From Nitrobacter sp039808345 (GTDB lineage: Bacteria > Pseudomonadota > Alphaproteobacteria > Rhizobiales > Xanthobacteraceae): a stretch of 64,000 nt of DNA. The position numbers were made by a program, and so were the translations under genes. A model generated the notes under the pieces. It was not told the origin of the DNA and searched no databases. It worked only from the letters and a program-made list of their open reading frames with translations. Shown one piece after another: positions 44,019 through 52,785 of the stretch. The DNA lies in assembly GCF_047824785.1 (NCBI RefSeq), contig NZ_CP181167.1:1984001-2048000 (forward strand), in the 5' to 3' direction. Position 1 is the stretch's first letter; the number at the start of each line of letters is the position of its first letter.

Positions 44019-44872
44019 TCGATGATCTACCGCCGCTGCGCGACGTCATCAAACGTCACGCGTTGTCGGCGCGAAAATCGTTGGGACAGAACTTTCTGCT
44101 CGATCTGAATCTCACAGCCAGGATCGCGCGCGCCGCAGGTCCGCTCCAGGATGCGACCGTCATCGAGATCGGTCCCGGCCCCGGCGGATTGACGCGGGCG
44201 CTGCTGGCGGTCGGCGCGAAGCATGTCATCGCCATCGAGCGTGACGAACGCGCGCTCGGCCCGCTTGAAGAAATCTCGGATCGCTATCCCGGCCGCCTGA
44301 CCATCATCAACGCGGATGCGATGAACTTCGATCCGCGGCCCCTGCTCGGCACGACGCGCGCAAAGATCGTCGCCAACCTGCCTTACAACATCGCCACCGC
44401 GCTTTTGATCAGGTGGCTCAGCGTCGAGCCCTGGCCGCCCTGGTACGACATCATGGTGCTGATGTTTCAGCGCGAGGTGGCCGAGCGGATCGTTGCCCGC
44501 GAGAACGAGGACGCCTATGGCCGTCTCGGCGTGCTGTCGAACTGGCGGGCCGAGACCAAAATCCTGTTCGATATCTCGCCCGCGGCTTTCGTTCCGCACC
44601 CCCAGGTCACGTCTTCCGTGGTGCGGCTGATACCGCGTGACAGCCCCGAGCCCTGCGACCGCCGCTTGCTGGAGCAAGTTGCCGCCGCCGCGTTCGGGCA
44701 TCGCCGGAAAATGCTGCGGCAGAGCCTCAAATCGTTGCCCGCCGACCCGGCGTCGCTCGCGGCCGCGGCGGGCATCGATCCCACGCGGCGCGCGGAGACG
44801 GTTTCGATATCCGGTTTCGTTGCGATGGCGCGTGAGTTGGCGAGCATCGTCGGAAGCGGCAAGAGACTCTAA
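44015..44872 (+). CDS. rsmA: 16S rRNA dimethyladenosine transferase RsmA/KsgA
   Basis: SAM-dependent dimethylation of two adjacent adenines near the 3' end of 16S rRNA in late 30S assembly. 285 residues; SAM site IEIGPGPGGLTRALL, acidic loop IAIERDERALGPL, catalytic NLPYNIAT, and the C-terminal ASSVVRL-like TSSVVRLIPR region. GTG start at 44015 overlaps the pdxA stop (GTGA). Its TAA stop overlaps the stop of the convergent gmk gene. Confidence 0.95.
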   Translation: MIDDLPPLRDVIKRHALSARKSLGQNFLLDLNLTARIARAAGPLQDATVIEIGPGPGGLTRALLAVGAKHVIAIERDERALGPLEEISDRYPGRLTIINADAMNFDPRPLLGTTRAKIVANLPYNIATALLIRWLSVEPWPPWYDIMVLMFQREVAERIVARENEDAYGRLGVLSNWRAETKILFDISPAAFVPHPQVTSSVVRLIPRDSPEPCDRRLLEQVAAAAFGHRRKMLRQSLKSLPADPASLAAAAGIDPTRRAETVSISGFVAMARELASIVGSGKRL

Positions 44873-45528
44873 GTTTCGAGTTGCCGCCGCAGTTCTCGCA
44901 CGAAAGCTGTCAATCCGGTTCGGCGTTCGCGCTTGAGCCGCTCAGCCTTCAGGATCGACTGTACCTCGGCAAACGCCTCATCGATATTCCGGTTGATGAC
45001 GATGTAATCGTACTCGGCCCAGTGGCTCACTTCATGCGCCGCGCGCGCCATTCGTTCGCGGATCACATCATCCGAATCCTGGGCGCGGGTATGCAGGCGC
45101 CGCTCCAGATCAGCGGCCGACGGCGGCAGAATAAAGACGCTGACCACGTCGTCTCGCGCCTTCTCCCGCAACTGCTGCGTGCCTTGCCAGTCGATATCGA
45201 ACAGGACATCGCGTCCGGATGACAGCGCCGCATCCACCGGAGCGCGCGGCGTGCCGTAGCGATTGTCGAACACGACAGCCCATTCCAGCAGATCGTTGCG
45301 CTCGACCATGGCCGCAAAGGTCGTCTCGTCGACGAACGCGTAGTCACGACCATCGACCTCTCCGGGCCGCATCGGTCGCGTGGTCGCGGAGACCGACAGA
45401 CTCAAGCCTTCGATGCGCTCGATCAGCAGCCGCGACAGCGTGGTCTTGCCGGCGCCGGAAGGCGACGATAGCACGAACATCAGGCCGCGCCGCTCGACTC
45501 CATCGAAACCCTGACCGTGAGCAGCCAT
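44869..45528 (-). CDS. gmk: Guanylate kinase
   Basis: Phosphorylates GMP to GDP. 219 residues; P-loop SSPSGAGKTTLSR, GMP-site SVSATTRPMRPGEVDGRDYAFV, and the lid region. Slightly longer at the N-terminus than usual. It follows yicC by three bases on the same strand (stop 45532, start 45528), so it is probably in one transcript with yicC. Confidence 0.95.
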   Translation of the reverse strand: MAAHGQGFDGVERRGLMFVLSSPSGAGKTTLSRLLIERIEGLSLSVSATTRPMRPGEVDGRDYAFVDETTFAAMVERNDLLEWAVVFDNRYGTPRAPVDAALSSGRDVLFDIDWQGTQQLREKARDDVVSVFILPPSAADLERRLHTRAQDSDDVIRERMARAAHEVSHWAEYDYIVINRNIDEAFAEVQSILKAERLKRERRTGLTAFVRELRRQLET

Positions 45529-45531
45529 CGA

Positions 45532-46419
45532 TCACTCCAGATTCTGGACCTGTTCGCGAAACTGTTCGACGACGTTTTTCAGTTCGAGTCCGACATTGGT
45601 CAGTTCGAGATCGTTCGACTTCGAGCAGCAAGTGTTCACTTCCCTGTTGAATTCCTGCGCAAGGAAATCGAGCTTCCGCCCGATCGGCCCGCCGTTGCCG
45701 ATCAATTCGCGCGTCTGCGAGACATGCGAGGCAATGCGATCCAACTCCTCGCGGATGTCGGCCTTCGCGGCGATCAGGATCGCTTCCTGATGGAGTCGAT
45801 CCTGATCGAAGCGGTCCGATGTGTCGAGCAGTGCAGCGATCTGCTCGGACAGCCGCGCCATCACCGCGCCGGGTTGGCGGCCGGGGGCGGCCTCCGCCCT
45901 GCTCGCGAGACGTTCGATCTCATCTATCCTCTGCATCAATATGCGGCCAAGCGCAGAGCCTTCACGCTCGCGCATATCCGCCAGGCTGCGCAGCGCCTGC
46001 TCAAAAGACTCGGCGACGGCGAGCTTCACCACCTGCTCCTCGGCTTCGTCGGGCTCAGGTTCAGCAATCTCCAGAACGCCCTTTATCGATAACAGACCGT
46101 CGATGCTCGGTGCGAGCACGTCGATCTTGCCGCGCAGCTCCTGCGCGGTCTTCATGAGAGATGCCAGAACGTGCTCATTGATGCGAACGACAGGAGCCGC
46201 GTTGCTGCGCTTCACCGTCAGATTGGCATAGACGGTACCGCGTGACAGCACCTGCGTTGCGCGCTTTCGTATCGTTACGTCTATATCATCCCAGCCGGAA
46301 GGCAGCCGCGTCCGAATGTCGAACCCCTTGGCGTTTACTGACTTCAACTCCCATTCGAACGCATACGGCCCGCTTGCGCCGTGGCTTCTTGCAAAGCCGG
46401 TCATGCTCGACAACGCCAT
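45532..46419 (-). CDS. yicC: YicC-family endoribonuclease
   Basis: YicC/YloC-type RNase, about 295 residues. N-terminal MALSSMTGFARSHG and WELKSVNAKGFDIRTRLPSGWD are the family signature; C-terminal DUF1732 part has KLDFLAQEFNREVNTCCSKSNDLELTNVGLELKN. ATG 46419 has GGAG upstream; the frame opens with TTG at 46437. Commonly adjacent to gmk, as here. Confidence 0.93.
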   Translation of the reverse strand: MALSSMTGFARSHGASGPYAFEWELKSVNAKGFDIRTRLPSGWDDIDVTIRKRATQVLSRGTVYANLTVKRSNAAPVVRINEHVLASLMKTAQELRGKIDVLAPSIDGLLSIKGVLEIAEPEPDEAEEQVVKLAVAESFEQALRSLADMREREGSALGRILMQRIDEIERLASRAEAAPGRQPGAVMARLSEQIAALLDTSDRFDQDRLHQEAILIAAKADIREELDRIASHVSQTRELIGNGGPIGRKLDFLAQEFNREVNTCCSKSNDLELTNVGLELKNVVEQFREQVQNLE

Positions 46420-46821
46420 CGCGCGGTTTTTCTCCAAATGCGAAATTCGTCCAAACAGATCGTTCCGACGGTGAAGAAGGTGTGTGGTTGTGAAATCTAT
46501 TGATAGAGCATTCTCGCTTCTGATCAGGTTATAGCGCTTTCGAGCGAAGTGGATACCGGTAAAGCTTCCTCTGATCCAATCAGAAACGAAGTTTTAGGGT
46601 CTATGGCTCCGACTCTTTGATTAACGCGTCTGCGCGCGAACGCCGCTTTTGTGGAAACCACAACATGATCGTGGTCCGGCTGATCGCACCAACCGACAGT
46701 GATGACGGTTTCGAAGGAGATCGCGCTCGATCAGAGGATGGGTCAGAACTCCCGGCTGAAACGTCCGGTGATCTGATTCGGCTCGGGCGGCTGAACAATG
46801 TGCCGTAGGCTCTGCGGCGTC
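46420..46821. other. 402-bp gap between mltG and yicC
   Basis: No gene supported. The yicC-proximal part holds repeat copy D (46501-46617). The mltG-proximal half has two short open frames on opposite strands (46601-46798 and 46617-46808) that lack recognisable domains or good ribosome sites. I see nothing else. Confidence 0.5.
46501..46617 (-). repeat. Dispersed intergenic repeat, copy D (degenerate, reversed)
   Basis: On the minus strand: CTTCGTTTCTGATTGGATCAG..., then ACCGGTATCCACTTCGCTCG, AAAGCGCTATAA and a GATCAGAAGCGAGAA end. Same modules as copies E and F, with more changes. Confidence 0.6.
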
Positions 46822-48045
46822 CTACCGGTCCGGCCGGGTTCGCGGCCGCGGAGCGGGTTTCGGGGAAGGCTTCGAGGAAGATTCGTCCCGAGTCGCGCCG
46901 GTCTCCGTTGCGGCGGGCGCGACCGCCGGCGGTGGATCGTCTATCGGCTCAACCGCATCGTTCTGAATCTGCCTCTCCATGGCCCGCAACCGGGCGACAT
47001 TCTTCTGATGCTGTTCGTAGGTCTCGGTGAAGCTGTGCCCCCCGCTTCCATCGGCGACGAAGAACAGGTCGCGCGTTCGCGCCGGATTTGCCGCAGCTTC
47101 AAGCGAAGCTCGGCCGGGGTTCGCGATCGGTCCAGGCGGCAATCCCTCGATCACGTAGGTGTTGTAGGGAGACGCGTGCATGATTTCGCTGCGCTTGATC
47201 GGCCGACCCAACGTTCCCTTGCCTCCGACCAGGCCATAAATGATCGTGGGATCGGACTGCAGCTTCATCTTCTGTTTCAGCCGATTGACGAACACGGACG
47301 CGACGCGGCTGCGTTCATCGGCCTTGCCGGTTTCCTTTTCAACGATGGAGGCCAGCGTAACAAGCTGCTCGGGTGTTTTGACGGGCACGTCCGAAGCACG
47401 GCGCTCCCAGACTTCCGCGAGCACGCGCTTCTGCGTCTGCTGCATACGCTGAATCACCTGGTCCCTGCTGGTGCCGCGCGGAAACTTGTACGTCTCGGGC
47501 AGCAACGTACCCTCGCGCGGGGTCTCACGAAGGGTGCCTGAGAAAATCTCGTTCTCGGAAATCCGCGCCGCGATCTGTTCGGAGGTCAGTCCCTCGGGAA
47601 TCGTCACGGGGTGCTGCACCACCTTGCCATCGACAATGGTGCCGATGACGTCACGCAGGTTGGCATGCTTCTGGAACGCATATTCTCCAGGCTTCAGATC
47701 CGCTCGCGCCTTCAGTGCGAACACGCTTCCGATGAACGCCCAACGATTGTTGTCGATCACGCCTTCGCGCTGGAGAATGTCGGCGATGTCATTCATTCCG
47801 GCGCGGGACGGAATGTTGACGATCTTCTCGTCCTGCAGCGGTCCAGGCGCTTCGATCTTCTGCTTGCCGTAGACAAGAACGCCGCCGGCGCCGAGCATTC
47901 CGATCACCAGAACGGTAATGATCGCGTTGCCTGCAACCACCAGCGGGCTTCGCACGCGCGCGGAACGCTTCGGTGGCGGCGGTACCTGTTCAGGTTCAAG
48001 CGCGGCGCGCGGACTGCGTGGAGAAATGGGCGGCCTTTCAGTCAT
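46822..48045 (-). CDS. mltG: Endolytic murein transglycosylase MltG
   Basis: Cleaves nascent glycan strands and sets their length; inner membrane, catalytic domain periplasmic. 407 residues: Pro-rich cytoplasmic tail, transmembrane segment (LVVAGNAIITVLVIGMLGAGGVLVYG), LysM-like part, YceG catalytic domain with the glutamate in LASIVEKETGKADERS, and YNTYVIEGLPPGPIANPG. A Pro/Ala/Arg-rich C-terminal tail of about 50 residues is extra. Downstream of fabF in the usual fab-mltG order. Confidence 0.94.
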   Translation of the reverse strand: MTERPPISPRSPRAALEPEQVPPPPKRSARVRSPLVVAGNAIITVLVIGMLGAGGVLVYGKQKIEAPGPLQDEKIVNIPSRAGMNDIADILQREGVIDNNRWAFIGSVFALKARADLKPGEYAFQKHANLRDVIGTIVDGKVVQHPVTIPEGLTSEQIAARISENEIFSGTLRETPREGTLLPETYKFPRGTSRDQVIQRMQQTQKRVLAEVWERRASDVPVKTPEQLVTLASIVEKETGKADERSRVASVFVNRLKQKMKLQSDPTIIYGLVGGKGTLGRPIKRSEIMHASPYNTYVIEGLPPGPIANPGRASLEAAANPARTRDLFFVADGSGGHSFTETYEQHQKNVARLRAMERQIQNDAVEPIDDPPPAVAPAATETGATRDESSSKPSPKPAPRPRTRPDR

Positions 48046-48116
48046 CGATGCAACCTGAATCCTGTCGGTTCAATCGGCCGGTGAATTTCCTGCCCCGGCC
48101 AGCAGCATGCGCCCTT

Positions 48117-48225
48117 CTCTAGAGCACATTCGCTTCTGATTGAATCAGAAGCGAAGCTCTAGATTATTGTTTTGCCGCGTTTTCTTGCGGCGAACCGGTA
48201 TCCACTTCGCCGGAAAACGCTCTAG
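48117..48225 (+). repeat. Dispersed intergenic repeat, copy E
   Basis: Hairpin module TTCGCTTCTGAT (48129-48140) / ATCAGAAGCGAA (48144-48155), then GCGTTTTCTTGCGGCGAACC, GTATCCACTTCGCCGGAAAA and CGCTCTAG. Full-length copy between fabF and mltG. Confidence 0.75.
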
Positions 48226-48273
48226 GATTTATCATCGAATGCGGCGAAACGGTGGATTTGCTTGCATCGCACG

Positions 48274-49539
48274 TTAATTAGCGAGGCGCCGCATGACAAT
48301 CGACGCGTTGGTGCCGCCGAACCCGAACGAATTCGACAACGCGACATTGATTTCCCGTTGACGCGCCTTGTGCGGGATAAGATCAATCGCCGTTTCCACT
48401 GACGGATTATCGAGATTGATCGTTGGCGGGGCGATGTTGTCGCGAATCGCAAGGATGCTGAAAATCGCTTCCACCGCGCCCGCCGCACCCAGCAGATGGC
48501 CAATGGAAGATTTTGTCGAGGACATCGATGTTCTTGATGCGGCATTGCCCAGCAGGCGCTCCACGGCCTTCAGCTCGATTTCATCGCCGACCGGAGTCGA
48601 TGTCCCGTGGGCGTTGATATAGTCGATATCCGATGGCGACACGCCGGCGCGCTTCATGGCCGCGCTCATGCTTCGGAAAGCGCCGTCGCCATCAGGGGAC
48701 GGCGACGTGATGTGATAGCCATCCCCCGACAGGCCGTATCCCGTGATCTCGGCATGGATTCTCGCGCCACGCCGACGCGCATGCTCATACTCTTCCAGCA
48801 CAACGATGCCCGCGCCTTCTCCCATGACGAAGCCGTCGCGGTTGCTGTCGTAAGGGCGCGATGCCTTGTGCGGCGTGTCGTTGAAGCTGGTGGAGAGCGT
48901 TCGCGCGGCACAGAAGCCCGCCATGCCTATGCGGCAGATCGGCGATTCCGCCCCGCCGGCCACCATGACGTCGGCGTCGCCGAGCGCGATGAGGCGGCTT
49001 GCATCGCCGATCGCATGCGCGCCTGTCGAACAGGCTGTCACCACAGCGTGGTTCGGTCCCTTCAGCCCGTGTTCGATCGACACGTATCCCGAAGCGAGAT
49101 TGATCAGGCGTCCCGGAATGAAGAACGGCGACACCTTGCGGGCTCCCCTCTCCTTCATGAGGACCGCGGTGTCGGCGATGCCCGACAGGCCGCCGATTCC
49201 GGAACCGATCAGGGTGCCGGTCGCGCAACGATCCTCCTCGGTCGAAGGATGCCAGTCCGCGTCGTCGAGCGCCTGCCTGGCGGCGCTCATCGCGAAGATG
49301 ATGAAGTCGTCAACCCTGCGCTGGTCCTTCGGCTCCATCCACTGATCGGGATTGAAGGTTCCGTCGGATCCGTCGCCTCGCGGGACGACGCAGGCGATTC
49401 GGCACGGCAGGTCGGTCACGTCGAACGACTCGATCTGCTTCGCGCCGCTCCTGCCATCGAGAACGCGTTTCCAGGTCGTCTCGACCCCGCAGCCAAGCGG
49501 CGACACCATGCCAAGTCCGGTGACGACAACGCGCCTCAT
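48274..49539 (-). CDS. fabF: 3-oxoacyl-ACP synthase II (KAS II)
   Basis: Condenses malonyl-ACP with acyl-ACP in fatty-acid elongation. About 421 residues from ATG 49539 (GGAG upstream; open to 49569). Triad: Cys in VTACSTGAHAIG, His in NAHGTSTPVGDE, His in SIGHLLGAAGAVE; C-terminal SNSFGFGGTNAS. Two ketosynthases of this type can occur in these bacteria, so a specialised role cannot be excluded, but adjacency to acpP supports housekeeping. Confidence 0.93.
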   Translation of the reverse strand: MRRVVVTGLGMVSPLGCGVETTWKRVLDGRSGAKQIESFDVTDLPCRIACVVPRGDGSDGTFNPDQWMEPKDQRRVDDFIIFAMSAARQALDDADWHPSTEEDRCATGTLIGSGIGGLSGIADTAVLMKERGARKVSPFFIPGRLINLASGYVSIEHGLKGPNHAVVTACSTGAHAIGDASRLIALGDADVMVAGGAESPICRIGMAGFCAARTLSTSFNDTPHKASRPYDSNRDGFVMGEGAGIVVLEEYEHARRRGARIHAEITGYGLSGDGYHITSPSPDGDGAFRSMSAAMKRAGVSPSDIDYINAHGTSTPVGDEIELKAVERLLGNAASRTSMSSTKSSIGHLLGAAGAVEAIFSILAIRDNIAPPTINLDNPSVETAIDLIPHKARQREINVALSNSFGFGGTNASIVMRRLAN

Positions 49540-49633
49540 CTGGAGAACTCCAGCTTCCTTACGGGTCATAAGGAAAAGCCGGTGGACCGTTCGAAAACGA
49601 TCCGTCCGGCTTCATCATGACCGCGAGAGGGTG

Positions 49634-49873
49634 TCAGCTTTTCGCGTTCTTCTCGAGAAACTTGGTCGCGTCGCCGACGGTCAGGATCGTCTCCGCCGCG
49701 TCGTCGGGAATCTCGCAGCCGAATTCTTCCTCGAAGGCCATCACGAGCTCGACCGTGTCGAGGCTGTCCGCGCCAAGATCGTCAATGAAGCTGGCACTGT
49801 CGACGACCTTCTCCGGCTCCACGCCAAGGTGTTCGACCACGATCTTCTTAACCCGCTCGCCAATCTCGCTCAT
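49634..49873 (-). CDS. acpP: Acyl carrier protein
   Basis: 79-residue acidic carrier for fatty-acid chains. Ser37 in GADSLDTVELVM takes the 4'-phosphopantetheine arm. The sequence starts MSEIGERVKKIVVEHLGVE, standard for AcpP. The frame is open much further upstream but only this start fits the family. Lies between fabG and fabF. Confidence 0.96.
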   Translation of the reverse strand: MSEIGERVKKIVVEHLGVEPEKVVDSASFIDDLGADSLDTVELVMAFEEEFGCEIPDDAAETILTVGDATKFLEKNAKS

Positions 49874-50033
49874 TATCAAACCTCGCGCTTGTTCAATTGG
49901 ACCCGACCGCAAAACGAGCCATCGTGGATCATTAAACCGGCTAATTCCTGTTGCTATTCTACAGTCGTGTAGGATCTCGGTCTTTCCGCCTTGTGCAGGT
50001 GCGGACCGCAAACGACGCAGCCGCCGCACCGCC

Positions 50034-50060
50034 AATATACAGGGTTTCAATTTCCTGCAA
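50034..50060 (-). promoter_or_regulatory. Weak candidate promoter upstream of acpP
   Basis: Minus strand: TTGCAG (50055-50060), 15-base spacer, TATATT (50034-50039), about 160 bases before acpP in the 274-base gap after fabG. acpP commonly has its own strong promoter, but the spacer is short. Confidence 0.3.
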
Positions 50061-50147
50061 TGGCGTTCTTTGCCCACCCGTTCCTGGTCCGGTTATCATA
50101 CATCGAAAGCCTTGACCACTAGCCCCGGCAGACAAGCCGAAAGCACC

Positions 50148-50885
50148 TCAAATCATTGCCATTCCGCCGTTGACATGGATCGTCTGTCCGGTCACGTAGG
50201 CGGCTTCGTTCGAACTCAGATAGACCGCCGCCGCTGCGATATCTTCCGGAGTTCCGAGGCGGGCCGCCGGGACCTTCGTCAGAATCGTCTCCCGCTGCTT
50301 TTCGTTCAGCGCGTCGGTCATCGGCGTTGCGATGAATCCGGGCGCGATGCAGTTGGCCGTCACCCCGCGCTTCGCATATTCCGCGCCCAGCGTTTTGATC
50401 ATGCCGATCAGTCCGGCCTTCGATGCGGTGTAGTTTCCCTGGCCCGGATTTCCGGTGACGCCCACGATCGAGGTGATCGCGATGATGCGGCCGAAGCGTT
50501 TGCGCATCATCAGTTTTGTCGCCGCGCGCGCAAGGCGGAATGTCGCGGTCAGATTGATCCTGATCACGTCGTCCCAATCCTCGTCGCGAAGCTGCACGAA
50601 CAGGTTGTCCCGCGTGACGCCGGCATTGGCGACAAGAATATCGACCTTCCCCATCGCCTTCTCGGCATCCGGCACCAATGCCTCGACCTCCGCCGTATCC
50701 GACAGGTTACAGGGCAGCACGTGAACGCGCTCGCCAAGCGTACCCGCCAGGGCCTGCAGCGCCTCCTGGCGCGTACCGGAAATCGCGACCGTCGCCCCCT
50801 GCGCATGTAGCGCCTTCGCAATGGCGCCGCCGATACCGCCGGTCGCGCCTGTCACAAGCGCGGTCCTATCGGTCAAGTCGAACAT
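50148..50885 (-). CDS. fabG: 3-oxoacyl-ACP reductase
   Basis: NADPH-dependent SDR enzyme reducing 3-oxoacyl-ACP. 245 residues; cofactor loop TGATGGIGGAIAKAL, NAG motif ILVANAGVTRDNLF, catalytic Ser near ITSIVGVTGNPGQ and YxxxK in NYTASKAGL, C-terminal VTGQTIHVNGGMAMI. Within the fab cluster, so FabG rather than a generic SDR. Confidence 0.94.
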   Translation of the reverse strand: MFDLTDRTALVTGATGGIGGAIAKALHAQGATVAISGTRQEALQALAGTLGERVHVLPCNLSDTAEVEALVPDAEKAMGKVDILVANAGVTRDNLFVQLRDEDWDDVIRINLTATFRLARAATKLMMRKRFGRIIAITSIVGVTGNPGQGNYTASKAGLIGMIKTLGAEYAKRGVTANCIAPGFIATPMTDALNEKQRETILTKVPAARLGTPEDIAAAAVYLSSNEAAYVTGQTIHVNGGMAMI

Positions 50886-51133
50886 ATCGCCCCCGTTGGA
50901 ATATCCCGGGCCAAAACGAGAATGGCCACCCGCGTCCGGTTTGCCGCAAGGAAATGCCGCTCGTCAATAACCCTGCCCCATTTTCCGGCCGCAACGGTCG
51001 CCTCTCGCAAGGAAACGAGCACGCTCCACCGGAGCCGGCATGGTGTAGATTCATCGTCAATTCAGTCCGCAAGCTCCTACCACCCTTAACCACATCCGGT
51101 CTGCTTCCATCGCGCCCATGGAGGATGGTTGCG

Positions 51134-51397
51134 ATGTGTGCCCTTGAAGATCTTTTCCTGATCGTTTGCATGCCGATTGTCTGCGCGCTCGCCTTGTATG
51201 GCGTTCGCGGGTGGTTGCTGCTCATGAACAAGGAAACGGAGAGCACCTGTCCGCGATGCGGCCTGGCCATGACGATGGACAAATCCATTGCGGCCGCAAC
51301 ACTGGTCCGCCGCTGCCCGCATTGCGAGATGGAAGCCGACCCGTTTCAGGCGTCGGCGAGCGGCTGGATCAACAGCTCGCTGAAACCGCCCGAGTGA
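51134..51397 (+). CDS. Small membrane-anchored zinc-ribbon protein
   Basis: 87-residue protein on the strand opposite to fabG and fabD. A hydrophobic N-terminal helix (LFLIVCMPIVCALALYGVRGWLLL) is followed by a four-cysteine ribbon: CPRCGLAMTMDKS and CPHCEMEA. ATG 51134 lies nine bases after a GGAGG; an ATG at 51125 abuts the site. The rest of the longer open frame back to 50678 is antisense to fabG and not credible. Function unknown; it may bind zinc at the membrane. The CxxC pairs and the ribosome site support a real gene. Confidence 0.6.
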   Translation: MCALEDLFLIVCMPIVCALALYGVRGWLLLMNKETESTCPRCGLAMTMDKSIAAATLVRRCPHCEMEADPFQASASGWINSSLKPPE

Positions 51398-51450
51398 ATT
51401 GCATCGAACGGCGAATTGCGAGGTCTCGCGGTCTTTGAGCCGTCCCGATC

Positions 51451-52404
51451 TCAGCGCGCTGCGAGGATCGCATCCCTGGCGGCGGCGATGTCGCCGGGGC
51501 CGCCGACCGCGACGCCGGCCGCGTCCTTGGCGATGCGCTTTATGAGGCCGGTGAGCACCTTGCCCGCGCCGACCTCCAGAAAGTGCGTGACGCCCTGGGC
51601 GGCCATATAGGCCACGCTTTCGCGCCAGCGCACCGTGCCGGTGACCTGCTCCACCAGAAGTTTCCGGATCGCGTCGGGATCGCTGACGGGAGCGGCGATG
51701 ACATTCGCGATCACCGGTACCACCGGCTTGTTGATCGTGACCCTGGCGAGAGCTTCCGCCATGGCGTCCGCCGCCGGTTGCATCAGCCTGCAATGAAACG
51801 GCGCCGACACCGCCAGCAGCATCGCGCGCCTTGCGCCCTTGGCCTTCGCGATCTCGACGGCCCGATCGACCGCCGCCTTGTCGCCGGACACGACCACCTG
51901 TCCGTCACTATTGTCATTCGCGGCCTCGCAGACCTGACCCTGCGCGGCTTCGTCGGCAACGGCCACGGCGACCTCATAATCGAGACCCAACAGCGCCGCC
52001 ATGGCGCCGTCGCCGACCGGAACAGCCTTTTGCATGGCGAGACCGCGCGTTCGCAGCAGCCGCGCCGTATCCGCGATGCTCAGGCTTCCAGCGGCCGCCA
52101 ACGCGGAATACTCCCCGAGCGAATGTCCGGCCACGAAGGCGGCATCCCGCGCCACGGATAAGCCCGCCTCGGTCTCGAGCACGCGGAGAGCGGCGATGGA
52201 AACGGCCATCAGGGCCGGCTGGGTATTCTCGGTCAGTTGCAGGGTTTCAGCGGGGCCGTCCCAGATGATGGCTGTCAGTTTCTCGTCGAGGGCGGCATCC
52301 ACTTCATCAAAAACGGCCTTGGCCACCGGAAAAGCGTCGGCCAGCGCCTTGCCCATGCCGACGGTCTGGGAACCCTGCCCCGGAAAGGTGAATGCCGCTG
52401 TCAT
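51451..52404 (-). CDS. fabD: Malonyl-CoA:ACP transacylase
   Basis: Transfers malonyl groups from CoA to ACP. About 317 residues from ATG 52404, which has AGGGGCGAG upstream (frame opens at 52437). FPGQGSQTVGMGKAL at the start, nucleophile Ser in AGHSLGEYSALAA, catalytic His in VSAPFHCRLMQPA. Heads the fab block. Confidence 0.95.
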   Translation of the reverse strand: MTAAFTFPGQGSQTVGMGKALADAFPVAKAVFDEVDAALDEKLTAIIWDGPAETLQLTENTQPALMAVSIAALRVLETEAGLSVARDAAFVAGHSLGEYSALAAAGSLSIADTARLLRTRGLAMQKAVPVGDGAMAALLGLDYEVAVAVADEAAQGQVCEAANDNSDGQVVVSGDKAAVDRAVEIAKAKGARRAMLLAVSAPFHCRLMQPAADAMAEALARVTINKPVVPVIANVIAAPVSDPDAIRKLLVEQVTGTVRWRESVAYMAAQGVTHFLEVGAGKVLTGLIKRIAKDAAGVAVGGPGDIAAARDAILAAR

Positions 52405-52785
52405 ACTCGCCCCTTGAAATTCCGGCCGGAGAGACACCGCGAGGCGGATGATGTCAAGACAGTCGCGCGAGGTCCTTCACGAGGCTCCTCAATGGCTGCG
52501 GCGTCGTCGGGACACATTGGTTCGACGGGCATGAGCCTTCAGTGGCTTGTCTCTTGCAAGTCTCTTGCAAGCGGCCCGAAAATCCGTATAACCCGCGCCA
52601 TCCGCAGATCCCGGCCGGGAGCTGAACGGACGGTCTCAGCAATCTCACCTGTCAGGCGATATTGATGCGGCAGGGCTCATCGGCCCGTCGTCCCGTGCTT
52701 CCGCCTTCTGAGCTTATCCCGAGTCCTTTCCAAGGTCTCGAAGGGCTTGCCGCCGGGGTCCGCGCCAACTGAGGAAAGGACACCC
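52405..52785. other. 381-bp divergent region and rpsF leader
   Basis: Between fabD and rpsF. It contains a tandem 11-bp repeat and candidate promoter (52549-52592) and then about 190 bases of leader before the rpsF start. Ribosomal S6/S18 operons often carry an RNA leader that binds the S6:S18 complex; pairing segments such as CCGGCCGGG near 52613 are present, but I could not fit the known motif. No gene seen. Confidence 0.45.
52549..52592 (+). promoter_or_regulatory. Candidate rpsF-operon promoter with duplicated -35 region
   Basis: GTCTCTTGCAA occurs twice in tandem (52549-52559, 52560-52570). The second copy supplies TTGCAA (52565-52570), followed after 16 bases by TATAAC (52587-52592). 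A good sigma-70-type match for a ribosomal-protein operon. Confidence 0.55.

Noticed and set aside
46601..46808. Two short open frames in the mltG-yicC gap
   Set aside because: No recognisable domain, overlapping on opposite strands, and next to a repeat copy.
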